A DNA stretch of 64,000 bases from Lyophyllum atratum (GCA_014905825.1 JACGCN010000052.1:236739-300738); one strand, 5' to 3'. Counted from the first letter of the stretch, positions 38,526 through 51,227 are shown. Numbers and translations are program-made. Notes: generated from the sequence alone by a model not told the origin.

Positions 38526-38812
38526 GCTCGAGGGTTACAATTGAAATCGGGAATGCTCAAGGACGACAATAGGAAGAGCCGGGAATCAATATTGAGAGGT
38601 GTTGGTGGTGGGCGTCGTCGAGAGGGTACCAACAAAAGCATCTGGAACTACAGCCCCCAGTTACACGTACAAACCGACGTGGTTGAGACTTGGGGGTCTC
38701 CATGATTCGACATGTACAGCACTGCGTGATCGTTAGATCTGCATTTTCATCAGGACAATTGCAAAACCCACGACAGTGGGTCCGCGGCAGGTTTTTTGGA
38801 CCCCCTGCCCCG
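38526..38812 (-). repeat. promoter-like repeat, copy 4
   Basis: Minus-strand copy joined on its upstream side to the right-arm F-box fragment at the same breakpoint (CTGCCGAGGCGG) seen in the left arm near 30370. The shared junction shows that the F-box/repeat fusion predates the mirrored duplication. Confidence 0.75.
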
Positions 38813-39175
38813 CCTCGGCAGGAACGTATCCAGATCCCGCATATACCCAACGGTGACCCACACTTTCCTCACACGCGTCTCCTCCGACTCCGAGTCGTCC
38901 TGCTCCGCCTCCGGACGTGAAGGCTCCACGAGCATTGATGGAAGCCGATCCTGGGCGGTGTAGCCGCCCCTTGCGCAGAAACTTAGCTCCCTTGCGCTCC
39001 GTGCGAGGTCCTTGCGCCGTAGGTGCGGCAGGCTGAGGGAGGTGAGGGCGACGGCGACGGCGAGGAGGGCGTGTGGTTCGGCGACAGATGAGAGGATTTC
39101 ATCGAGGACCTCGCTGGGGAGGCGTAGGAGTATCTTATCATTGCCTTCCCCTCCTTAGTCTCTAGTTCCATGGCC
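38813..39175 (-). pseudogene. decayed 5' copy of the F-box gene (right arm)
   Basis: Minus-strand sequence similar to the F-box start: LLRLPSEVLDEI-type codons are still readable near 39130, and the VGYMRDLDTFLPRR segment near 38815-38850. Internal deletions and substitutions remove part of the region between them, and no start codon comparable to the central copy is kept. It is more diverged than the left-arm fragment. Confidence 0.65.
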
Positions 39176-39928
39176 TCAGCGTTGAGGCAGAGCTTAAAAG
39201 CTTAACCAACAGTCCACCAACCGTGACGGTAAGTAACTCAGTTCAGGTACAAGACTCATTGGGGTTAGGGTTGGAAAATCCTGGTGGGACATGTCTTGGC
39301 GGAGGTTTGTGCTCCAAGTGCAGGCTGAACTCCCTGGTAAATCGACGCTGCCAGAAAACCCGGGAATTGCCCTCGATTTACTCGCTTAGCCCGCCGACAG
39401 TCGCCGACGGTCAATTGAGGACGATAAGACTACTTACATACGACCGTGCTCATGCAAAATTTCAGGACAGAGCGGCTGTCTATGTACGGAGTCCGTGGAA
39501 TCAAGCACCACGAAAGGAGACCGGCGTCATCGATCCGCCGATTACAGATATGTATCATGATGAAACGTCAACGGACTACTGCTTTTCATTACACGTGTTG
39601 AGCTCGATCTTGGCCTGAAAATATCGTATTGGCTGTCGACGAAGTCATGTCGAGGTTTGTACAGTTCATCATTGTTTCGTGATGTCGCTGAAGGCCTTTT
39701 GACTTATAGATATTACGATGTCCTTGTATTGAAGGCGAGTTTATATCCCAGATTTCGAGCCCCAATCCAGCCAGGCAGGGTCATTCAACCAAGACTCGTA
39801 CCTTGATCTCTGTGGCTTGGCGTTTGAGGCTATGGCCGCACTTTGACCTCATGTCCAGGGTGCCGGAGGTTACCTCGAAACACACACGCCTCTAGAACTA
39901 GTAGCAACGTCGTCCCTCTCGATTTTCA
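39176..39928. other. intergenic stretch, no gene recognised
   Basis: About 750 bp between the mirrored block and the membrane-glycoprotein gene. A 131-codon plus-strand frame at 39223-39618 has no recognisable domain and no supporting signals. Confidence 0.4.
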
Positions 39929-41990
39929 ATGCCTTCCCCGGTCCCGGATAATGCTGATAGCGCTACCTATCACGCGGTGCCGACCTCTCAGTCCACTCTC
40001 GACCGCACTCCAGGTAGTGCGCGAAAGTCCATCATCGTCACTATCGTTCTTCCTGCCTTGTTCGCTTTTCTACTTACTGCTGGACTCGGTACAACTTTAA
40101 TAGCCTGGTTGATAACGCACCGGGTTGAATTTGAACGCCAAAATGGAGTGTTTCTAGTGGACGAGGGAACAAAGAGTGATAATCCAACCGAAGCGAGCCT
40201 TAGAGGGCTTACAATCTCATCAACAACAGTGAGCGGATTCCTTGGGGAATAGGTTTTCCAAACTTATTCCGCATAGTCTACTCTCGTTTCATTTGTGAAC
40301 CCCCTCGTTATGGTCCTCCTCGCATACCTCATAGCTCTGAGGTGGCTCGCCATCCCGAGTCCAGCAAACAACGTCTCAGAGGGTAACTTGGACAATACAA
40401 GAACACTTCCAACACCCCAGCAGTACGTCCCCTTCTACTTACCAATGGCGGCAATCATTGCTGAACCCATATGTGAAGGTATGGCTTAATGGTCCAGTTG
40501 CTCAGCGGCGGGACCTTTGCCGCTCTATACGACTCCATAGCATACCTCCTACAAGGGCGACACGAAAGGGCCGGTGCCACCATCCTGTTCAAGATCAGCC
40601 TCTTTGTCGCATTCGTTAGCTACGTGCTGGCGAATGCTGTCGGGTAAGTCTCAATTCTATTTCTCCTTTGCCTGAAGGTTAAATGCCAGCTATCGTTCTC
40701 AGGGCTGCAGATCTGTGGCTACATCTGGCGACTTCTGCTACTGTTTTAAACACGACGATACCATTCGACAATCCTCACTCTTATTCCCTGGTCTTCAATG
40801 ACTCTCTTTGCAACGCATGGCCGGGTCCTCATGCTTGCCTTGTGCGCAATGACGGATGGGCTATGGACGAGCCGAGGGTCCTCTCTACCGGACTCGAAAT
40901 ATCCTCAAATACTTCTAAAGTCCTTGCTTTAACGACGCTTTCAGAGGCAAAGGATGCTACTATCCTTGTCCCACGCAACACCGACATGTCCGTTGAATTT
41001 CGCGCAAAAACCTTTGGCGCTCGAGCCCAATGCCGCTCCCTAAATCCCATCTGTACCAGAGGAGACATCATCGTCAGAAATTGCTCCAACGTTGGCATCC
41101 CCGAGCTACCCTTCAATACGACGAACTTCTCCGTTCTCGGCCAACCCACCACCTCGCTAATTCTCGGCCGCGTCGATGATCAAGTAGTTGGAGACTTCTA
41201 CGGTGTTTCTAGAGCCCAGGGGAAGGTTCCTGCGAACCCGTTTCCGACCTACCTCCAATTCGAATGGACTAGCTTCATCAGCGGGGAAATTGAGGCACCT
41301 TCTCCCGCAATCGACGTGAAGTACATACCGAAGATTACGATGTATGCTGACTGCAACACATCGTTTTTTGAAGCCACAGTGAAGCGACCATTAACGCCTG
41401 GTGGAGACGGGAAGCGATATGTCATCGAGGATGAACGCCCGACGGACGCTAGAATGACAGCTATCCTTATGGCGCCCCTCCTTTACCAATACGTCACAGC
41501 AAAGTTCGTCTCCAACATGCATTCAATGATCCTTTCGGAGACCAACTTGGCGAACGTCGAGGCGGCACTAAGCCAAGAGCTTTCCAGGATGGCACTTGGT
41601 GTTGTGGGCGGCGTATTCCAAGCAGCGCCTACCATTAGCCAGTCTCATATTGGAACCAAGGTCGTCGGCAAATACCCAGCCGCCCCTGTGTTTACCTTCG
41701 TCATCGTCCTTTACACGTACGCACTCCTTGTCCTGGTCATCGTTGTCTGGGCATTTGTCAGGTTCAGCAGCAGAAACGACCACCTAGCTCATGAGGTCGC
41801 TCCCGCACAGCTGTGGCTGACAAATTCGATGGCTATCGTGGCCTCACTGTTTCCCTCGTCGAAATTCCCGATACAGACGGACGACCCTATGGCTTTGTTT
41901 GAAGAGAGTGATCCTGCCAAAGAACCTCAGAGGCTGTATTTGAGTGGCTGCGGTGTCCATGGAGCTGGAAAGCCTTGGGAGCATACCTAA
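39929..41990 (+). CDS. multi-pass membrane glycoprotein of unknown function
   Basis: Four exons (39929-40228, 40277-40422, 40479-40643, 40703-41990) give 632 residues. Hydrophobic segments occur near residues 34-62 (IIVTIVLPALFAFLLTAGLG...), about 103-125 (LVSFVNPLVMVLLAYLIAL), about 180-205, and close to the C terminus (FTFVIVLYTYALLVLVIVVW). Between the third and last lies a large domain of about 350 residues with several N-glycosylation sequons (NTT, NDS, NTS, NCS, NFS) and paired Cys, so it is probably extracellular or luminal. The short C-terminal tail is cytosolic. The layout resembles poorly described fungal plasma-membrane proteins; I assign no function. Confidence 0.75.
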
Positions 41991-42500
41991 AGCTGTCACC
42001 GGTGATGCTGGTAGGTTTGGCAGTTGCCACTGGTTGAGCAATTTCAATGTATTTGATAGGCTGCGGAGTTCGGGTTCCGCAGGAATGCCGTTTGTCACGT
42101 AGGGAGCTCTCCGTAATACCAAATAGACACGCTCTATAACACTATGAGAATGAGAAACGGGTTGTATTTACGGTCACAGAGTGTAGAGCCGAGGAATTTC
42201 AAGGAAACATAGAAGATTGAAGGCGTGAGAGAAGATAATCTGTATACCAATCCATTGCTCTTTAGGAAGAGACGGCGTCACGTATGTTCTTCCTGCACGC
42301 AACGCCCAACAGACCCAGTTCCAGTAAGGCCCTCATAGAACCCATACCTGCCTCGAATCGAATAATATAGGCGTCATTGCGAAACGTCTGTATTGTTTCA
42401 TGAAAGTTTCGTCTGACATACAAGCATTAAGAACCTCTAAGAAAGACTCAACATCCCGTACATTCGTCCTTCCTCCACCGCCGCAGTGCTGTCTGTAAGC
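41991..42500. other. convergent 3' intergenic region
   Basis: About 510 bp between the stop codons of two genes pointing at each other. AT-rich in part; it must hold both terminators. No gene seen. Confidence 0.45.
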
Positions 42501-45172
42501 CTAAAGAGCCTCGATGGCGAGCCCAGCGAAGGATGTACCCATCTCGTGCCTCAGCTGCCCTCCCACCTTAGCAGGCGACTCCCTATTCGTGTATACCCGC
42601 AACCCAAGGAAGATGATATCGTCTTCACGGGGATCAGACACGCGGGGTGGTCCAGAGTCGCCGCTTGATCCGGTCGACCCGTCCTCATCATCATCTCCGC
42701 CACCTTCACTGTCTTTATAACTCGAATCGTTATCATCGTCTTCCCAAACGCCCTCAGCTTCGGCGGCGTCGCCTTTTGAATGGCTGGCTTCGTCGTCCAC
42801 CACTGCGCGCTCGTTCTCCTCGTCGCCTGTCGGAGGTGTAGCGGCAGATTCGGTCAGAGCTTCGTTCTCCTTTTCCAAAGCTTCAGCAGCTGCGGCTGCC
42901 TTCGCCTCGAGTTCAGAGAGATCTTGGCCAGCGAGGGTGGTAAGAGGTATCGCGAGATTCTTAGCTTCCGCACTGTAAGAAACGTCTAAGCTGCTGGTCG
43001 CGGATGCACTCAGAGTGAGACTGACCTCCCGTCAAAGTCTGCGCGACGTCGAGGTGAGTGTCGGACACGGAACATGGGACAGTGTTACCACGTACTGGAT
43101 GCGATCGATTGACTTTTTGTTTTCTCTGTCAGGACACGTGAATATGTGCGCTCTTGCCAGTCCTCCAAGCCACTCTCTAGATAGTTCTGTTTGCAAGATT
43201 TGTAAGGAAGGAAGGACAAGGAGCGGTGGAAGCTAGAACGCGTACCGGCGGGCGATAGACGATCCGATCAAGACGAACCTGGGCTGGGGATGAGATCGTG
43301 TTGTGGTTAGACTGGAGATCTAGCTTACATGGACGACGTAATCTCCAGCCTCAAGATCGATCTCTGCGTTGACGCTACGAGAATAGCGCATTGAAGGCGA
43401 GGAAGTCGCAATTGGCTTCGTCTCTCCCTTGCGGAAAATAATGAAATCGAAGGACCACTTGCAACGACCAGAGATCGGCTGGAAATAACGCTCATCGAGC
43501 CTTGAAAGGACGATAACAGCAGCGGATGCCGTCGGAAGAGAAATTGTGACTGCCATCGACATGAGCGGATATCCATAAAACGATTGATCACGTACACGAC
43601 ACATCACCAAATCCCCAAGCTGATGGGAAGGGACGCGCGGTGACTTTCAACCACTGCGAAGACATTGCCCAGGTCGAATCAAAGAGCAGGGTCCGGTCGA
43701 TCTGCTCCCAGTTCTCGAGGAAGTCCTTGTCTACAACAAAAGTCAGCACAAGCCATGCTGCATCGCGACATCGACTTACACTCCATGATGAATTCACCAT
43801 CGTCCCCAAAAGAGTGACCCAGTTCCTGAAGAGCTGGCAGCCATTCTGGAGTCCACTCCTTCGACCCATCCGACCACGGCCCAGTCCACTCAGTCCGTCC
43901 CCAGGGATTGCGGATAACGACGAAACGCTTCCCCCGGTACTCGACGGCACGAAGGACGGAGTATGCATGGCCGCCCATAAGTCCGTTCACGGTGGCGCAT
44001 TCGTCGCCACTGCGTGTGCTGTCAAGATTGTCGTATGCGCAGCCGAAGAGTCTGTCGTGGTTTGCTCGAAGGAGTTCGTCTTTCCAAAATCTATCAGGGT
44101 CCAGGATGTCCTGCTTTACATTAGCTAAACACGTGTACCATAGGCGTTGGAGCAAACCTTGGTAAAGATGAAGCTGGTGACACCACTACACAGCACTGTC
44201 GGTTAACGGACGTGGAAGGGCTGAGAGGAACCATCGTACCCAGTCAAGTCCTCGACCGCCTCCCCTGCTTCACCCCCGTTCAAAGCAGCGTAATTGCCAT
44301 GAAGCTTCGCGAATGCCTTTTCGATAAGCGGCACCCACGTCTCTCCGTTGGTTCCCGATTTCGCGAAATATAAACTTTTACCGCCTTTCCTTGCCGACCT
44401 ATTGTATTTCTCCTTGTCATGATGGTACAGCTGCTTTTCAGCAGTGTTGAGTTCCTCGTATTTAGGGATCGATGTGAAAAGAAGGCTGTACTTAGAGGTG
44501 GGCGGATGTTAATGTGGCAAATTACAACGAGGACGTACTCGTCAATAATGACCACAACCCAGGCAGTATCACGGAAGAAAATGAAGCCGTAGACCCCGAC
44601 TTGTTCGTCTCGCTGGGACAAGGCCGCGTCATGTTATGAGAGATTAGAGACAGAGAAGATGACTAACTGCAACACAAAACTTCTCTACAAGGCCCTTGCC
44701 TGTGGACATCGTAGCCAAAGCGGATAAGAACCAGCAGTCACCCAATTCTCCTTGAACAATATCGTTCGAATCGGCGCCATCAATGAAAAAAGACGGATTA
44801 TCGAAGATCTGCGTCGCCCGTTGAACATCGCTCGGAGTCAGTTTGTCGCCATCCGACGTAAGGCCTTGCAGGCATCGAGGTCGATCAGTCTCAAGGTCAA
44901 ATTCGTTATCCCTGATCATGGAGATTAATCGTGAGGCCCGACGCAGGAGCAAGGACGACGAACCTGAATCTTCTGTTCCTTCGTCGACAATCTTCAGCAA
45001 TCTGGGAAACACGCGATTTGCACTCCTCAAGCGCTCTGTCAAGCTCGTCGGTAACTAGCAAGCCGCCACGTTTCTGTTGCTGGAGGAAAGACGCCTGGCC
45101 GGATTGTGGTCGCTCCTCGGTGGCCTGTGCAAGACGCGCTTTGGGCGCTTTCTGGGGCTTTGACCTCGTCAT
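42501..45172 (-). CDS. calpain-like cysteine protease (family C2)
   Basis: Twelve exons (45172-44964, 44911-44668, 44612-44539, 44485-44240, 44185-44158, 44110-43780, 43730-43596, 43549-43329, 43278-43246, 43186-43096, 43038-43026, 42972-42501) give 698 residues with consistent phases. The papain-like triad is complete: Cys129 in QGELGDCWFLSA, His315 in GGHAYSV and Asn335 in IRNPWG. Beta-rich C-terminal segments resembling calpain domain III follow (FTISLPTASAAVIVLSRLDE). A long acidic low-complexity linker and a conserved ending (FLGLRVYTN, GGQLRHEM) come last. No EF-hand domain is present, as usual for fungal calpains. Calcium dependence and substrate are unknown. The exon at 43026-43038 is only 13 nt. 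Confidence 0.92.
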
Positions 45173-46368
45173 GGTGTCGTTTACGATGGTTGAATAGTGG
45201 GGGAAATTTGAGACGTCGTCTGTGTTGGCAACTTGAACTTATATGAGGTCCGTTCTTCGCCGTTCCCCTGAGTATGCTGGTATCGTCGCTAAATCAGGAA
45301 TTGATTATCCCTTCAGCGCTGATGGGCACTCACCCATCGTACCAGAGTTCCTAGATAGTATGGCTCACATGGTCCATCCCTTGGACCCCTTGACAATCCC
45401 GTGCTGAGATGGGCGATTGTGAGACCGTGAAACACCGAAAAATTGGGGTGCTGGCAAGTCAGAAGCAGCGCTGAGAACTGCAATGTAGGGCCACCTATGA
45501 TTGAGCTGTCAATAGAAGCCCAACCCCACGGTGATCAGTTTCAAGTTGGCCTGCATTTGTGTGTCAACTGATAATCGCGTCTTGGAAGTGATATCGATAG
45601 CCACTTACTGTTTTTGCTATGGTTCAGACACCGTGAAGCGATATGGAATACTTAAGTAGTTACTCGAGGAAACATTGGGCAGCTTCCTCCGTCGACTCGA
45701 ACATCGTTGATAATGATGGTTCAAGGCAGAGTTTGTTAATGACATCGGCAACAACCAAAATAATGGCTGTCGATTCCAAGGCACGTTACAATGGCTTACG
45801 TCACACTCATTTGACGGCGGTTCTCGTCCGATGCTAAGTATACCGCTGTATACCGTTGCAGATATTGGCTTCAAATTATACGCGATTTCTAAGAGCCATC
45901 CGGTTCCTTTAGATGGATGCGCGCCTATTGGAACTTCGAACCACCATCAAGATTACGCTAACTTACTCCATCCATTTCACTCGTGCAACTTTCCAATCTG
46001 TTCTAGGACAGTTGCGCCCACCTCGAACTGGCCCTCCAGATGTCGCCATGTAAAACATTGATTTTTCAAGAAGAAATTATGGGACTTACTCTGATCAAAA
46101 TTGAACGACCATCCGGGGCCCTTGCTCTAGAAGCCATACCCCAATTTCACATCACGGAACATCGTTTACAACAGGCCATCTAGATCGACTTTAACGCAGC
46201 CTTTACTCCGGCTCGTGTCTTGCGCGCCTATGCATATATGGTCAACCAAATACCTCCCCGTTTACCACGAGGCGGACATGCGGCCGTCTTTTCAGCGTAC
46301 TTCAAGCTGCGGAGGACTGGACCTCTTTCTTCAGTTCTCCCCCTTGTCCTGCCTTAATCTCGCTGGTT
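45173..46368. other. intergenic region between divergent genes
   Basis: About 1.2 kb upstream of both the calpain-like gene and the first MYND-DUF4470 gene. Short open frames at 45617-45874 (minus) and 45831-46061 (plus) lack support. No TATA box or repeat stands out. Confidence 0.4.
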
Positions 46369-48548
46369 ATGGCGACTGAAACCAATCACAATATCGCACC
46401 TCGAGTGGGATCTGGTCCGGATGGACAAACTTTATCTCGGCCTCCCTGCGGGAACACACTCAGCGCCGTCTCCCCTGCGGTTCCATGCAAGAATTCTGGG
46501 TCCCTTACTTGCTCAAAGGTTGTATCTATCCCTCAAGTATCCTGCACCCGTTTCTCATCTTTGCCGATAGTGCCATCTGGCTCGGGTAATTGTCTTCTAC
46601 ATGAACCTTCCGCTCACCGATTCTCAATGGAATGACAGTATTGCTCAAGGGAATGTCAAGCACAGCACTGGAATCAGCATCGTATCCACTGCAAAGGGAT
46701 ACTCATGAGTGCATCCTGGCGGCCAGCATGGGAGACTCAAAGCAGAACCCCGGCCTTTATCGCGGCCGACAACGCACCGGTCATGCATCACAGCTTCGGT
46801 TTGCCATATGCTTATCTTTGGGGAAACCTACCCGCCATAGACTGCCTTAACCTATCGGAAAACGAGCATCTCTCAGCCTTACGACAAGATTTTAAGTTTT
46901 GTTTTGCAGGTATGTGCACTGTTCCATAAAATCCCAGCAATGACATATGTTTACCGCGTTCGCAGCTTCTGGCGATATCCGCAACCTCGTTAGGACCGTC
47001 AACGGCCTCCCAGACGCTTATCAAGGCAAGTGTGACATACTCTTCAACGACTGGAATCCCCTCGTCGTAGGCCACAACTTGGTCGTTCTCTGGGCCTTGC
47101 TCAACCCTCAACTTTCAATCGACGACGCTGCAGAACTCGCCCTCCACATCATGTACTCGTCATCGCTTACATATAACATGTCCGCCTTTCTTTCAAAGTT
47201 TATGGACGTCTTGGATGGCCTCCCCCTTTCTAGGGACACGACGCTCCCCATCAGAGGCAGAGGCAAGCTGCATGTTGAATTGGCCTCCGTTGACCTCCGA
47301 GTCACCAAGGAGATGTTACGCTCTAGATACGGCATACGTGCGGCCTCGCATGCATATTCGAAAAATTATGTGCAACCGGAAACGAGAAGACTACACAGAC
47401 CGACATCTTACTGGGTTGGAGCCGAGTCACCGCCTCGCCTTTTCGCACTACCGATCCTCAGGCATTCTCGGGCCGTTCTCTTTGGACCTCAGCCACTTTG
47501 AAGAACCAAATCGGTGGGTTGTGCTTCTCTACGCCACCGGTCATAGATTGCTCAGAAAGTCTCCTACAGTCTGTTGTATTCCCCGGATGGTGACTGGCTC
47601 ATGCGCGATAGCGATAGCCCGCTCCATGGATGGGATTTATCACTCGCTTTGAGTACGGTGCCAAACACGGGGTGGAGAGAGCAGACGTCTATGGATGCCT
47701 CTTTTTCTACGTTAAAGATGAGCTCGTGAGGTTCGCTACGCGACTGCGCGACTGCGATATCAGTCTCAGAATTACCTATGCTCGACGCCAACGACCTCCC
47801 TCGACTCATAGAGCGGGGCGCTAAGAAAGGCTTCTCTACCGGCTGCTTCGACAGAATCGAGACGTCCAACCTGGCGGATTATGCCTCTGCCCCGCGCATC
47901 CTGCGTGACTGGGGCCCGTGCTTGAATCGACGAAACAAGTACGCCGGTGCTCCTCGTCAATTTCATGAACTGGCAGGCATCCAATCCTCCGCAATTGGAC
48001 ATTACACTGGCATCCTACAGTAAACAACGACTAGAGAAGTACGCTTCGATCATGGTGAGCAGTCGTCAGCTTTCGCTGAGCAATACATGTTACTGACGTG
48101 TCGGTTTATATAAGGGCATAGACTTTCGGCAAGTGTACTCTGGAGACCCAACTAGGCGAAAGACAGCCATACTCCGCTTTATGGCAGGCTCGGCAACATT
48201 CGCAGACGACTATGATGCATTCCAATCCTACCTTCAAGCGTACTACAGCGACAAGGTTGCGGCTCTCTGTGATCTGAGGGTGAGGAAGATCCATCGCATT
48301 CATCCTATAGTATGTCTACTATTTGAGAGGTATCGCCTTGTTGACAGTCTCTCTTAGCGGGCAGGGGTGCCGTTGACCTCTTATCAGCGCAGTATTCCAG
48401 ATATCTCGAAGCTGCAGTACTACAACACGTGTAAGTGGTACAAATCCTCATATACGATCTGAGAATACTATTGAATGCTTTTCGATTAGTCACTATCGGA
48501 GGATCAGAACCCACAACGCGCTTCATAGAATTTGAGGCTCGCAGCTAG
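46369..48548 (+). pseudogene. MYND finger - DUF4470 protein, copy A, frameshifted
   Basis: Exons 46369-46518, 46571-46585 (15 nt) and 46639-46909 assemble a MYND finger: TCSKCHLARYCSRECQAQHW then NQHRIHC. Exon 4 from 46966 carries the DUF4470 core (SGDIRNLVRTVNGLPDAYQG, ILFNDWNPLVVGHNLVVL). Beyond that the reading changes frame near 47325-47360, again near 47635 and near 47770. In each new frame the sequence again matches the family and copy B (EPSHRLAF, DVYGCLFFYVKDEL, CFDRIETSNL). The C-terminal segment ends TRFIEFEARS-stop. Three unspliceable shifts suggest a pseudogene, though sequencing error cannot be excluded. The family is common in Agaricomycetes and lacks a known function. Confidence 0.72.
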
Positions 48549-48971
48549 AGCTCGAGGTCATCCAGTCTTGCACCCCAGCCTACGCAGTCCCCACAACCTC
48601 TCATCATCGATAAGTATATGTTCAGTGTCCTTGACAATGAGATTTCATGTTGGTAGCCAATTGTGAGTTTGAAGGATAGTACGCTGCTACGTTCGGCCAC
48701 AAGTTCTCTCATATCACTAAGCTACCTCAATAGGGTAACGGTAAGTTGCTGATTGTCATAACTCCAACTTGTCGGCCACAACAGAAGCAACTAGGCATGT
48801 CCAATGCCGCGGTCTAAGTCCTCGGCGGAAGCCTCGTTTTACTTTGAACACGTAAAATGGGATCCTCCGGACCCCTTCTCGTCTTCTCAGAGCGCATCTC
48901 GACCACGACTCCCATTCTTATAACGTGCGGCCACATAATGCGGTGCGACTCCTGACCCACTAACTGTGACC
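48549..48971. other. intergenic region between the tandem MYND-DUF4470 copies
   Basis: About 420 bp separating copy A from the chosen start of copy B. No gene or repeat recognised. Confidence 0.4.
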
Positions 48972-51227
48972 ATGGTCGTCGTTGATTACGCTCGATGCCG
49001 CGCTGTGCTTGCACGAATCAGGCGATCCAAACCGCTGGCGGAGGGTAAGCGCTACCCAGGAACTCTGGAGACGTACATGTCCCTCGGTTTGGGCTCCGGG
49101 GCGGAAGGAGCGACGATCTCGCAAGCTGTCTGTGCTAATCAACTGCCCGCGTACGGGCAAGGTTTGGGACCGAAACCCTGGACACATGCTGGCCTGTTGG
49201 CCTGTTCAAAGGTAAGGTGTGACGTCTTTCGAACTCTTGACTCCATGCTCACGGTATTCCTCGGGTAGTGCCTGTTGATCAAGGTAAGCATATGTCAGGC
49301 AATTCTACTTCAACTGACGGACTTACCTACCCGTTAGTACTGCTCCGGACACTGTCAGAGGCAACATTGGCCCAAGCATCGCTTGGATTGCGAAAACCCC
49401 CTCTTGGACGAAGATTGGCAACCAGGTTGGATTCGAGAGGATCGGGAGCCTCGGTTCAATGTCGTGGAGGATAGTAATGCAGGACACCACCGCGTTCGCA
49501 GTGAGATACCAGCCTCCGATTGTCTGCAACTCTCGTACAATGAAACCGAAAAAGAGGCAGTCAACCGCAATTTCAAGTTGTGTTTCGCCTGTATGACTGC
49601 CCCATTTCCTGGATGCGAGCGCATACTGACATCATTTGCTTCAGCCTCCGGCGATATCCGCACCTTGGTCAAAGCCGTCAACGGTTTACCAAAGGGATAC
49701 CAGGGAAGGTGCGAAGTCCTGTTGAACGACACAGACGCCATCGTCGTCAATCGAAACCTTAGTGATTCTATACGCACTCCTGAGCGCGGGGCCATCGATA
49801 GATGAATCAGCAGAGCTTGCGACGCATTTGATGTACTCTGCCGCTCTGACTCCCGCCAGCGCCGCGTACCTCCGAGGATGCATCCGCATCGTGTATGGGG
49901 ATGGCTCCAGCGACGGCGATATGTCTTTCCGCAGTTCCTTGAAGACGCGAGGGGCAGGAAAGATCTTCTCGATGCAAAGTACGATGGCTATGAGGCGACC
50001 TGTGGAGATGTTTCTCTCGAGGTATGAGCTCCGAAAGGCTCTAAAGAGCATGAGGAGCGTTGTGTCGGACCCTTCGCGGCAAGATGACCAAGATCGAGAT
50101 TTCGCAGGTTTGAAGCCTGCTCATCGTCTCGCGCTCGAGCGATTCCAAAAATCTGGTATTCTTGCTCCATTTGCGCTGGATACCCGTGGCTTTAGCCAGC
50201 CAAACAGGTACGGGTTTCGCCTGGGCAGCCTTGACGTCGCTGATAAAAGCCAGATTGATGTATACCTGCGAACTGGAGACTGGCTCGGCCACGCGGGCGC
50301 AAACCCTCTTCATGGCTGGCACGTCTCCGAAGTCAAAGCATCAGGAGAGAAACATGAGCATCAACTCTGCAGATATTATGGGGTGCCTTTTCTTCCACGT
50401 CAAGCGAGGAGCTCATGGAGTTCGCGCGCCGTATGAAAGAATTCCATGTCGATATATACATCACACAGTTCGACCCACAGGTGCTATCCAAGGGGATCTC
50501 TATCGGTGTTCTCCCTGCGTTCAAGGACGCATGCTTCGACCGCATAGAGACGGGCGATCTCGGAGACCACAGCGGTATTCCAGGAGACATTGGCCGATTG
50601 GGCCCCACTCCTAAACCCCAACAACGAACGGTCATGCATCTTGATGCATTCGAGCAACTGGCATCGAACCCAGCCGAACGCGACTGCCCAATCGAACCCG
50701 CGCGCCGTGGAGATGCTGATTGAGCGATGCAATAATGTGCCTGCCCTGGTAAAGCGACTTCACAATGGAGGTGTTCTTGGCCTGATAACGAGTATAGGAG
50801 TCACGACTTCGAGGCATTCTGGCACAGGGGGCTAAGTCACCTGCTTTGATACGCCTGCTGGCGTCATTAGATGCGTTCGTTGACCATGAGGATGCCTTTC
50901 AGGAGTACCTCCGCAGACAGCGGGCCGAGGCAGCTGCGAAGGAACTTGGACTTCGAATTCGGAGGCGTAACCGTGTGCACCCAAAAGTCCGTTTATTTCG
51001 CCCAATGACGTTGTTTCGATATTTACAACTTCCATTGCAGAGGTTTGGTATATCGCTCGATGCACCGGAGCAGAGGCTGCCTAATCTTTCACGCGATGAG
51101 TTCTACGCTCTTTGTGAGTGCCTTCGCAGCTTTTGAGAATGGAAAGAGGGCTGACTTCGAGGCGGCAGTCGTAATTGGTGGGATAGATTTGCGAACACGG
51201 TGTATCGAGTTCGAGATGGCACTGTAG
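48972..51227 (+). pseudogene. MYND finger - DUF4470 protein, copy B, frameshifted
   Basis: Same architecture and intron positions as copy A: exons 48972-49211, 49269-49283 (15 nt) and 49338-49590 build the finger ACSKCLLIKYCSGHCQRQHW then PKHRLDC. The DUF4470 core starts at 49645. The frame shifts by one base near 49758 (before VILYALLSAG), near 50375 (before DIMGCLFFHVK) and near 50408 (before EELMEFARRM). Family-like sequence continues after each, through CFDRIETGDL and AFVDHEDAFQEYL to RTRCIEFEMAL-stop at 51225-51227. Copies A and B arose by tandem duplication, yet carry different shifts. The first exon before the finger is poorly conserved, so the true start is uncertain. Confidence 0.7.

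Larger units (their letters stand above)
29910..39175. repeat. large mirrored (inverted) duplication around an F-box gene
   Basis: Modules at 29910-32666 (plus) recur at 39175-35559 (minus) in the same order: F-box 5' fragment, promoter-like repeat, exon-1 remnant, second promoter-like repeat, kinase gene. The middle (32667-35558) holds one intact F-box gene, whose 5' part is the evident source of the flanking fragments. The F-box fragments on both arms end at the same point and join the same following sequence, so that fusion existed before the inversion-duplication. The right arm is longer because it keeps the kinase N-terminal exons and has gained a 360-bp element. Confidence 0.85.
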
